Assembly (NCBI RefSeq): GCF_024713945.1
Contig: NC_134680.1
Span: forward strand, 6,259,501-6,323,500
Direction: 5' to 3'
DNA length: 64,000 bases
From: Dermatophagoides farinae
Lineage: Eukaryota; Arthropoda; Arachnida; Sarcoptiformes; Pyroglyphidae
The translations under genes were made by a program, and so were the position numbers. A model generated the notes under the pieces. That model had not been told where the DNA came from. It searched no databases and saw nothing but the letters and a program-made list of their open reading frames with translations. Below are positions 53,583-64,000 of this stretch, one piece after another; position 1 is the stretch's first letter; the number at the start of each line of letters is the position of its first letter.

Positions 53583-55543
53583 ATGTTGCGAATTCCAATC
53601 GGAATTCATTGCTTTATTCATGAACGTTTTCGATCATTAAACATCTATAGATCTCTTGTACTATTATTAACATATCTAGCATATGCTAGTTATCATCTAA
53701 GTCGTCGTCCATTCAGTATTGTTAAAAGTGTTCTTACTTGTACAGACAATAATAATCATACATCGAATAATTGTGGTTGGCCACCATTCAATCAACATGA
53801 TTCTGAAACATTACTTGGATTATTGGATTCAGCATTTTTATTTGCTTATGCATTTGGAATGTTTTTCTCCGGTTTTCTTGCCGAACGTTGTAATTTACGA
53901 TATTTCCTAGCAATGGGAATGTTATTGAGTGGTTTACTCAACTATACAATCGGTTTAGCTTTTTATTATAATATACATTCATTATCATTTTTTATCATTT
54001 TTCAAATTCTTTCTGGTAAGTGTGTATTGATCATTTTCATTGAAATTGAATAATTACAAATTTTTTTTTTATAAATTCATGAAATTAGGCATACTTCAAA
54101 CAACTGGATGGCCAGCTGTTGTCACTTGTATTGGCCATTGGTTTAGTAAATCATCACGTGGTGTTCTTTTCGGTATTTGGAATTCACATACAAATGTTGG
54201 CAACATTCTTGGAGCAATTGTTGCTGGTGCTTTTGTTGATTATAATTGGGGACTAAGTTTTATGATACCCGGCCTGATTATTGGTTTAGCCGGATTTTTA
54301 ATCTTTTTATTTCTTGTTCCTCGTAAGTTGTTTTTTTTTCGTGGATCGATCATAATTAAAAAAAAAAAACATTCTACTCATCAGGCCCTGAAGATGTTGG
54401 AATTCCATCGGCTATAATACATGGACCATCATCAAATCATTTAATAATCAGCGATCAACAATATCCATCTGAATCGATATTTCAATCATCCGAAGATTCC
54501 GGTGTTTATGGTCATAATAATAATAGTGTTGGTAACAGTGACAGTCATAATCATCGACGAATTATTCGTAATAATGATATTGAATCCGTAAGTATTAAGA
54601 TCAGTTATTGATTGGAATGGGAAAAAAATTTTTCAATATTTTTAGTCACAGAATATGGAAGAGGATAGTCCATTACTTTGTTCATTGGATGATAGTGCCA
54701 TAAATGTTCATATACCGGAAAAGAATGCCATATCATTTTTTCAGGCATTAAAAATTCCTGTAAGTTTTTTTTTCATTGAATTTTAAATGAATCGGAAATA
54801 ATTATCATTCAATCATTAGGGTGTAATTGAATTTTCTATATGTCTATTTTTTGCCAAATTGGTTAGCTATACATTTCTATTTTGGTTACCATTTTATATT
54901 AATTATTCAAGTATGTTTTCACTATTTTTTGGATTAAAAATTTGTTATTATATTAATCATTTTTTTTAAAAAATTCAATCTAGTGCATAGTTCATCATCA
55001 AATTCAGCTTTTCTTTCCGCTTTTTTTGATCTTGGTGGTATTATTGGTGGTATTTTAGCCGGATTTATTGTCGATCGTTATGGTGCTAGTGCTATTACCT
55101 GTGTTGGAATGCTCAGTATGGCTATACCATCGGTATGTTTGTTTTAAATTTTTTTTTATAATCAAATCATTTTAATTCAAAATCATTTTGTCGTTTTGTA
55201 GCTATTATTATATTACAACTATGGTAATACATCAAACATGATGAACATTATATTGCAAATAATAACCGGCACATTTGTTAATGGACCATATGCATTGATA
55301 ACAACGGCCGTATCGGCTGAACTTGGTACAAAAGTTAAATCAAGTCAAGCATTGGCTACAGTTACTGCTATTATCGATGGTACCGGTTCAATGGGCGCTG
55401 CTATTGGACCATTATTAAGTGGACCATTAGCCCGAATAGGTTGGAGCTATGTATTCGTTATGGTCATCATATCCGATACGTTAGCATTATTATCATTGTT
55501 ACGAATTGCACGACAAGAATATTTACGTTTACGTGCAAATTAA
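53583..55543 (+). CDS. SLC37-family sugar-phosphate/phosphate exchanger
   Basis: Seven coding exons, 53583..54015, 54089..54322, 54385..54587, 54646..54759, 54820..54910, 54984..55132 and 55202..55543; phases 1, 1, 0, 0, 1, 0 are consistent; 521 residues. ATG 53583 (the open frame itself begins at a TTG). Major facilitator fold: YASYHLSRRPFSIVKSVL, LLDSAFLFAYAFGMFFSGFL, ERCNLRYFLAMGMLLSG, QTTGWPAVVTCIGHWF, GVLFGIWNSHTNVGNILG, VPRPEDVG before the central cytoplasmic loop, FFDLGGIIGGILAGFIVDRY and VNGPYALITTAVSAELGT. These are hallmarks of SLC37A1/A2-type glucose-6-phosphate/Pi antiporters of the ER membrane; I cannot decide between A1, A2 and A3. The central loop is His/Asn/Ser-rich. Confidence 0.94.
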
Positions 55544-55738
55544 TCAATCAATTAATCAATAGACGATAATAATTTTTTTCAAACTATCGATATATTTTGA
55601 ATATATTATATACTGTTTTATTATATATATTTTTTTTAATTCATTTAGAGAAAAAAAAACAAAAAAAAAATAATTTCATTCTTTCACTCCACATGCGTGA
55701 GATAATTGTACAGTATTTTTTAATTTTCTAATTTTTTC

Positions 55739-55766
<28 letters not shown>
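55739..55766 (+). repeat. (GT)n microsatellite
   Basis: 28-bp GT run in the 283-bp gap between the convergent SLC37-type and SPT6 genes. Confidence 0.95.
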
Positions 55767-55769
<3 letters not shown>

Positions 55770-55826
55770 AGTATGTATGGGTAAAAAAAAAGTCAAATAA
55801 GCATGAATATTATCGAAAAAAATAGA

Positions 55827-58800
55827 TCAATTCCATTCATCTACTAATGGTGTTTGATCACCACCTTTGATTATATTTGGTGTTGCAGTCGTATCTTCTT
55901 GCATTGGACTAATGGACATCTGTGATGATGCACCTGGTGTTGAATAGCCCGGTGTTCGTGGTTTATTCATCAATGGTATTATATTGTTTGATGATGGTGA
56001 AATCATCATTGATGATTGTTGTAATGACGTTGATGATGATGATGGTAATAGTGATGGTTGTAGTGGCGGTGGCATTGTTCGATTATTATGATGATGATTA
56101 TTACGATTCGAATGCCAATCCGTTGTTGATGGTTGTTTCAGAAGATCAGACCATTGATTACCACCACGTGAACCTGGACGATTATTTTGTACCGGTATTG
56201 TATTAGGTACTGGTGGAAGTGGTGGTGGTGGTGGCATCATGTTAGTTTGGCCGGCGGAATAAGGAAGACTACCACCAGCGGCTGCTGTAGCAGGAAACAC
56301 ATTATTTCTTTGAGCTACATTGAAATTACCACTGGCTGCTAATTGAACATTCGATGTGGGTGCAAAATTTCCATTAAATGATGATGTTTGTCCCGTCACT
56401 TGTGATAGTGTATTAAACAGATGATTGGGCATTGATTGGGCTGCCCGTTGTATAGCTTGTGGATTGATATTGGGTGTTGGAACAAATCCCGGTTTATTCG
56501 ATGATGATATATTACTACCGCTAACATATGGTGATGTTGTAGCTTGTGGTGTACGTTGTGAAATATATGGACTAGCATTAATAATTGGTGTTTGTGGTCC
56601 AGGTGTCCGAGTAAATGTTGAATGATCTTTATAATGATCTTTAAACCATTTAAACAATGTATTTATCGATTTAAACATATTATTACGATACTTAAATCCA
56701 TCCGGTGTAGCCGTTATAAATTCATGGAAAGCTTTTTGATTCGGTTGATAAGATAATAGAAATTTTCCAGGAAATTCTATTCAAAAAAAAAATTAAAATC
56801 AAATTAAATTTCATTTAATTAAGATACAAATGTTTACCTTTTGATGCAGATACAATATACGGTATACGTGATGGCGCCTTTTGTTTTTCTTCATTCAACA
56901 CTTTTTCAGCTGCATGACGATCACCATTAAGATCACGAAAGTATTTAAAATTTATCAAATCACGTGCAAAACCAGCCATCGGTTGTACATAACGGGCAAT
57001 GATTTCATCTAAATCTTCGAATGATTCATTATCAATGAATAGTTGTCGTCCCAATGAAAAGGCATTAGTTTTTCCTTCTTCACGGATGGAAATATTCTGA
57101 TGTATACCATCATGTACTTTCCATGACAATGTTAAATGATCATTGCCTTTCGATGATGGTCGTATGACAGCTTCACCTTGTGGTGATTCGGCCAGTATTT
57201 GTTCGGATTTTTTGAAATCAATATTATGAAACGATGGATGTACAATGATTCGTTTCATAAATGTTCTCTGTCGATTTTTACGTTTTTTACTATCCTCTTC
57301 TGATCGTATATCACGATCTTCAGAATCAAAATCATAGTAATTATCTTTGGCTGGTTTAAATCGATTATTTGCATCAATCAAATCAGATGTACGGCAAGTT
57401 AATTCGAGTGAAAACCTTTCGATTATCACTTTCAATATTCGACAATTGATTGTCATGCCCATTTTAACTCTTGTTTGTGGATCCGATACCTCTTTATCCG
57501 AAAGAAATTTCAACGGTATAATACCGGTAAGGCCATTGTCTAGTCGTGCACGAACACCAAATGCTTGTCCAGGACATTGATTCGTATCAAAATGATTCCA
57601 TACTTCACCCAATTCATTAAAATCGTCTTTTAGACAGAATGGACATTTCCAAAGTCCGGTTTCCATACGAATTGGCTGTGCTTGATCAACCTGTTCAGTT
57701 TTAGGTTTTCGTCGTACAATTCCTGCAACACGAACTTGCACTAATCGTCCAGTATGGAATGTAGTGAGATTTTCTCCAGTCAAAAGTTGAAATATTTCCT
57801 CATCATTTGGTGGTCGATACGGTTTCCGTTTATCCTGGTAACGATCAGTTAATTCCGTTCGAATGTCATACAATGTTTGTTTTTTAAGACCAAATTGTTG
57901 TCGATGAAGTTCTTTGGCGAATTCATCCAGATCCAAATCACGAAGTTTTTCCGGATTTTCAATAATCTCTTCCAATGCTTGTGCAGGATTATGATCATTA
58001 TCTTCGTCATAATCTAGTGCATCGACGGCCATTTTTCTAGCCCATTCATATGCTTCTGGATGAACACGTGTACTATCCAAAACTTCAATATAAGTATCGG
58101 TACCCGAATCGGCAAATGCATTTGTATCGATTTTGATGAAACCGGCACAATTGATGAAAACAATTTTACCAATGTTACAGTTCTGTATGAGTTGAGATCG
58201 ATTCTCCAGCAATTGTGTTTGCTGTTTTTTCAATGTTCGTAGTAGATATGCACCTTTACGTGGACCAAGACCACCGATAAACTGTATCAATGATGATGTA
58301 TAAGGATGTATTATACATTTGTTAATATCAACACCGACTTCGTTGACACGATTTACAAATTCTGCAAAAAGTGCATTGAGTAATGTTTCACGTGGTACAC
58401 TATCCTGAAGTGGATGTAACTTCAAGCAAAGAATTTCTTCATCAGCCGAACATAATTGAGCAAATTCCAGTAATGGATCTTGTAATCGCCGTGCTAATGA
58501 AATGGCTTGCCGCAGTTTCAATGGATAAGTAGGAAAATCAGCGTTCGCACGTTTAGTATTCATATAAACTATGGATAATTCAGAATCAACATATTCGATG
58601 GGTATGAGTGGAAAATGTTTAGTATCATGCAGATGGCGAATCATTTGAATAAGATCATCCATAACATCTTTTGTGACAATCGTATCGGTGCCCAATGCGA
58701 TTACATGTGGTTTTTTCGATACAATAAAACTGAGAATATGTAAATAGAAAAAAATGATCAGATTTGTTGTCATTTAAAATCACTACATACTTTTGAAGTT

Positions 58801-61690
58801 TTTCACGATCCTTGTAACTAAAGGAACCACCTTCGACACGTTTTAGCATAAAATGTTCAAGTTTTATGTAATCAGTGACTTCACCATCACCATCAATCAA
58901 TGCACAAAAGCTAGCTTCTTCGTTGTTTGGCACGTGTGCAAAACCCATTATTCGGATACCGTTACGTGTATCGAAATCATTATCATAACTTTCATCATGA
59001 TCCTTATCTTCCTGTATGAAAGCTGGAACATATGGACCAATGGCAAGATATGATGCTAATTTATCGGCACAATGCTAAAATTAAAAAAAATGCTATTAAT
59101 CTAATTCTAATCAGATCTATAAGATAAACCAACCTGTATGATTGTATGTTGTGCTTCAGACAAAATTTTCGTTGTCAATTCTTTGAGTAAAAATGGATAT
59201 AAAAAACGATTCAAAGCTATATCCAATGCTTTCGAACGTTGATCATTCCAATCTTGTACATTTTTACTGAATTCATCCTAAACAAAAAAATCCAAATATA
59301 TTACAAAATCATTGAATCCAAATCATTCATATACATACCCTCTGATAAAGATATTTAATCTCTTCTAAATACTGTGAAAATGCTTGTTTATTCGTTGCCA
59401 AATCATTCGCCATCATACTGGTTGATGCAGTGGACATTGACGATGAATGTTTTTGCGTATTATCATCCAACGTGATGATCATGTCAACAAGACCATCATT
59501 TTTAGCGGCATATAATTGAAGAAATTGATCACCAGCAAAACTTGAAATTGGCTTATTTCGTAGATATTTCAATGCATAACATGAATGTGATTCGTCAATT
59601 TCTTTTTTTCCTTTTTTCGTCGGTCTCACTGTGATCGTAGCACGTTCATAAAACATTTGCCGTACAGTTTTACGAACTAATGGATCACAGGACAATTGTT
59701 TGCCGACCATAAATGTGGCTGCTTGTAAAACTTTATCGGCCGTATCAAAACGTTTGCTAATATGTTCTTGTGCTGCTTCTAATGGATCCACTGGATGTTG
59801 TTCGATTTCATGTTTATGATAACCTTCGGATATATGTTCACCAAATTGTTCTGGTGTTAGGCCAAATCTGGATGCCATTCGTCCAGCACCGGAATCACGA
59901 CAAAATGAATACGAATCTTTTTTCATTGATAAACGCATAAAAGTCATACGTTCAGCAAGCATCAATTCTTCCACTTTTTCATCTTCATCACTCAATTCTT
60001 CAGTGGTTGCATTATTCATGTCATTATTTTCATTATTCACACTTTCACCATTTTCTGTATTACGTTGTTGTTGTTGTTGTTGTTGTTGACGTTCTTGGGC
60101 CCGTTGTAAACGTTTACGTTCACGTGCTGAACGTTTTTGTTGTAATAAAAACTTTTTCATATCAGTTAATTCATGACTATAATACAATTGAAATTGGATA
60201 TAACAATCATTAAATTCTTCAAATGATTGTATTGATTTTGCACGTTGCAAATCTTTATCGGTTATGCGACGAAAATCATCCGGTAATGGTTGATCGTCTT
60301 CAGTATTTTTCATCATCAATGATAATTGATAATCTTTCATATTTTCCAATAATTTCAATAGATTTCTTTTTCTTTCATTCAATTGACACCATTTTTCATC
60401 CCAATTGAATATGAGCCATAAATCATTGATGGATAAATCTGGTGCATAATATTCTTTACGATAATAGGCTAAAAACGGTATGCTCAGTTTTTCATTTCGA
60501 ATATATTTCAATACTTGTGATATGACATTGATTGTTGATCGTGGTTTTGCACCAGCCAATGGTTGTCGTATACCATGACTTTTATCCTGTTTCGTTATCG
60601 TTGGCATTTCATAAAGATTCCTATATATCCATTCAGATTCATCACGAATTTCATTCAATTCGGCTGCTGTAACTGGGAATGATCGTGTCTGAAAACGTTC
60701 CGGAGCATCTGTATTACGTATTTCATTATCAGCTTCAGTAAGATGGCTACGTTCTAATTCAGCCGGTTCATAGAGATCGAATATACTTTTTTTGGGCAAT
60801 CGTTGTCGTTTCTTTTTACCCGTTTCGCGAGCACGATCTTCAAGACCTTCTTCATCATAATCTTCTTCCATTTCTTCTTCATCGAATTCGGCATTATCAT
60901 CAAATACATCGAAATCAAAATCGACTCCGAATATATCCTGTGCTTGTTGCAATGCTTGATCATTGTAACCAACGCCACGTTTGGATCGTTGCTTCGCCAC
61001 AATCGGCTGATCATTATCATCGACAATAAAATTATCTTCATCCGATTCTGAATGTTCGGAATCTATGGGAGCAAATTGATCATCACTCGGTTCACGAATG
61101 CCTCGATTTTGTGCACGATTCAATTGTTGTTGATCTGCGTTGCCGAAACCATCATCATCATCGAATAATTCATTGGCTATAGCTTCACGTGCATTCAATG
61201 TATCACCACGATCCTCTTCATCATCTTCATCGTCATCTTCAAGTCGACGTACACGACGAAATTTTTTCTTTCGTTCAATTCGACGACCAAGATTTTCTTC
61301 AAGTAAATCATAATCATCATCTTCTAAATCCTCTTCCAGATCATCATCATCATGTGAACGTTTATGACCACGACCAATATCATCTTCGGAATCAACATCA
61401 TCATCATCTTCTTCTTCTTCGACATCATCATTGATCAAATCTTTCATTTCCCGTGCGATTATTTCATCTAATAATTCAAAGCAAATGATGATAAAATTAA
61501 TCAATTGAGAACAAAACGAAACCATGATGAACTTACCATCATCTTCTTCTTCTTCTTCTGAATCTTCATCCGAACCAACTCTTGTTTTTTTATGGGTTTT
61601 TAGTTTTTTATGACGACGAATATCTTCACGTACCTCTTCATCTTCACTACCTTCAGATGATACGGCTTCACGATCGAAAAAATCGGCCAT
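55827..61690 (-). CDS. SUPT6H: Transcription elongation factor SPT6
   Basis: Six exons, 61690..61537, 61467..59339, 59277..59134, 59074..58791, 58729..56838 and 56776..55827; phases 1, 0, 0, 2, 1 fit; 1850 residues, slightly longer than human SPT6. The N-terminal 300 or so residues are very acidic (MADFFDREAVSSEGSEDEEV; DDDD/EEEE runs). The helical/Tex-like core follows, then the YqgF-like region (MGFAHVPNNEEASFCALIDG, KKPHVIALGTDT), helix-hairpin-helix (FIGGLGPRKGAYLLRTL), S1 domain (about 1223-1353; LVQVRVAGIVRRK) and tandem SH2 (about 1395-1610) with phosphate-binding Arg in EAVIRPSSKGNDHLTL and ELPGKFLLSYQP-like EFPGKFLLSYQP. The Pro/Asn/Ser/Thr-rich tail carries TPGYSTPG. SPT6 is a histone chaperone travelling with phosphorylated RNA polymerase II. 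Convergent with the SLC37-type gene. Confidence 0.97.
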
Positions 61691-64000
61691 TTTTTTGGAA
61701 AAAATTGATGTTGATGATTATTATAGAATTTTTAACACAAACACACTTTGAATGTTTCGAACCCTGTAAAAGGGTGAAAAAGGCGAAAAAAAAACTAAAC
61801 TGTCCACACTATATACAGAAAGTTGGTTTGCAAGATTTACACAAAAATTTGGTTAAAACCAAAAAAAAAAAAATCTAGAATTGACACACACACACACACA
61901 AACACCTTGTGATGATGATTGAATTTAATGATGGCCGTTTACTGGTGTGCATTTTTTTTTTACCAATTTTTCCATTTTCTTTTTAAGAGATGAGCCAAAG
62001 AAAAATAATCACTCATTACCCGGATTAATCAAATTATAATCAAAAGATGGCGCTGAGGTTGCGGGTTTTTTTTTGCAATAAAAAAAATGTTCGAATTTTT
62101 TTTTTTGTTTTCTGTTTTTGAATTTTGAAAATTTTTTTATTGAATAAATCATTTCACATCCACGTCAAATTACATTGTCCGAAATTTTTCAATTTTCATG
62201 TTTTTCTTGTGTGAGTGTGTGTGTGGTTTGAGAAAGAGAGCGAGATAGAGAAATGTATCATGTTGAAACAAGTTTTCATTCAATTTCAAACAACAAAAAC
62301 ATGACCCTTTTTTCGGCTGTAATAAAAAAAAAGATTAAAGAAAATGAAAAAAAAAATTAATTGTAGTTATTAATAATACAAACGTTTATTATGACCTGAT
62401 CAATATACGAACGGAAAACAAAACGGTGATGATGATAATTACTAAGATAAAAAAAAGGGAGTATACCGAATTTCTTCATGTTTTCATTTCTCTTAACTCT
62501 TTTTTTCCCATCAGCTGCAACATTTTTTTTTCTATCATGGAAAATCTATGGAAAAAATGCGAAATGGAAAAAAAATTACAAAGGTGCGGCATAATCGTGT
62601 GTCATTTCGGAAATTTTTTTTTTTTTTTACCAAAAAAAAAAAATCAAATTGACCCGTTCAGATTTTAAACATTGGTAATACGTAATGGTAAGTTTATCAT
62701 ATGTTTTTTTTTCTCGAAAAGTGTTTTCAAGGAATTTGATCCATTCGGATATTTTTGTTTTTTACTAATTTTTAATTTTAAATTTTTTTTTTTTTTTTGA
62801 AAACAACAAGTAATCATATTAATCATCAACACTATCTATAGATTATGTTGATGATGATGATTAGGTTTTATTATCATTATTATAGTTGGACAGGTTTTTT
62901 TTCTTTGGTCAACAAACAAGTTGTATGGCTATTTGATGGAAAAAGTTTTATTATCGATTAGAGAGCCATAGATGTTGGTGGTGGTAAATATTTTTTTTTT
63001 CACTAATCTATTCACAAAAGTTGATTAATAAGTTTTTTTTCAGAAAAAAAATATTTTGCCAACTAGATGATCCTCACGATGAATCGAGATTTGTGAATTG
63101 AATTTTTTTCCATCATCATCATTATCATCATCATAAACGATAGATAACTACTATACTCGATAGTTTCGGGCATTGCAGTTTCGCTTGTTGGCCAAAAAGG
63201 ACATCAAGTTTTTTTTCCTATTCGAGCTTTTCCTGTTTCACTTGATCATCAATTTATGAACGAAAAAAACAAGAAAAAAAAAGAAAATGAAAACCTGAAT
63301 CAAATTGTAACTTTGGAATATTTGGAAAATTCAAATGAAGATAGATTTTTTGTTTTTTTTTTGTTTTGAAACTCTTAAGCCAGTTTTCAGGTTCGATGAC
63401 TATTTATTATTCTATTTACTAACCAACACTCAGAAAGGAACGTGGCAATTTTTTTTTCTCCCTTCTATCCTTGATTTTTTTTTACAAAGCTCATCATCAT
63501 CACAATTACCGTCGTCGTCATCATTATTATGATGACGATGATGATCGTTGATTATCAACAGCAATCATAGACACACACACACACATTATTCTCCAATTAC
63601 ACAACCAAATGATGAATCATTTTTTTCTCAATGAATTTGAATTGAATACCATCAAGCATGTTGAAAAAAAACCAGTTCATGGAAGCAATCAACCAACAAT
63701 AATTTATTTGCAAAGAATTTGCCGAAAAAAAACCAGAAACTTCAACCTTATTATATACATCCATAAAATTCATGTTTGGGATTATTAATATTATTAAATC
63801 ACACACATTGCCACTGCTACCACCATGCTAAATCAAAAACAAAAAAAAAAGTTTGAAACACGTTGATGCCACACACACATTACCGGCTTTTTTTTCTCTT
63901 TAAATACCGGGTGATTCAAAATTATAATCTCTTTGACGAGAAAAATGTTAATTCAAATGATTTACGAAACACCCTATATATATAAATATCTATACTATTA
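61691..64000. other. Intergenic region at right edge
   Basis: 2.3 kb upstream of SPT6. AT-rich with poly-A/T tracts, a CA run (about 61887-61902), a TG run (about 62213-62224), CAT triplets, and the inverted-repeat element at the end. No coding exon recognised; open frames of 60-100 codons here have random composition. Confidence 0.5.
63905..63980. mobile_element. Possible small inverted-repeat element (MITE-like fragment)
   Basis: Left end ATACCGGGTGATTCAAAATT (63905-63924) and right end, read on the minus strand, ATATAGGGTGTTTCGTAAAT share GGGTG-TTC spacing: an imperfect terminal inverted repeat about 75 bp apart, followed by a TA-rich stretch. CACCCTATATA-type termini are common in arthropod DNA elements. 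Weak evidence; the window ends 20 bp later. Confidence 0.3.

Noticed and set aside
61750-61775. GGTTCGAAAC-like tRNA B box on the minus strand
   Set aside because: No A box or cloverleaf can be built around it.

Overview
This is eukaryotic nuclear DNA from a compact, AT-rich genome. The genes have mostly short GT-AG introns (about 50-90 bp), closely packed housekeeping genes and short 3' ends. CAT/GAT/CAA trinucleotide runs and CA/CT dinucleotide runs occur throughout and are translated as Asp, His, Ser, Gln and Asn tracts inside otherwise conserved proteins. Conserved metazoan families (ATG2, PLK4, UNC-93, SPT6, ESS2, SLC37, SLC35F5) make it an animal. The base composition and style fit an arthropod, and an astigmatid mite (dust or scab mite) is my best guess; that identification is inference. 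Many open frames begin at GTG or TTG, so I moved starts to the first credible ATG. Exon joins were checked by reading phase.

Left half (1-36.9 kb, gene-poor, rich in simple repeats): a left-truncated acidic then Lys/Thr/Pro-rich, MAP-like protein (-); a PP2C-family phosphatase of the PPM1E/F type (-) whose first coding exon lies about 4.8 kb upstream; inside that long intron, a 260-bp CT tract next to a decayed LINE reverse-transcriptase fragment; a ribosomal protein eS31 (RPS27A) fused to a strongly diverged ubiquitin-like domain (+); METTL1 (-); an unrecognised 803-residue protein with a CtBP-type motif (+); and an UNC-93-like membrane protein (-) with an unrelated intact ORF in its 2.9-kb intron and a 60-codon in-frame extension beyond a TGA-CTA stop.

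Right half (36.9-61.7 kb, gene-dense): ATG2 (+), PLK4 (-), eIF3d (+), SLC35F5-like (-), ESS2/DGCR14 (+), SLC37-type sugar-phosphate exchanger (+) and SPT6 (-). Neighbours are mostly arranged tail-to-tail or head-to-head with 0.15-0.4 kb between them. There is no operon logic; the genes cover autophagy, centriole duplication, translation, transport, splicing and transcription elongation. From 61.7 kb to the right edge I see only AT-rich repeats and a small inverted-repeat element.

The observations most worth checking are the probable stop-codon readthrough of the UNC-93-like gene, the non-ubiquitin Ubl fused to eS31, the PLK4 that lacks its usual kinase-to-polo-box linker and degron, a perfect 14-bp hairpin in intergenic DNA, and the orphan ORF nested in the UNC-93 intron. 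I found no rRNA, tRNA or CRISPR array.
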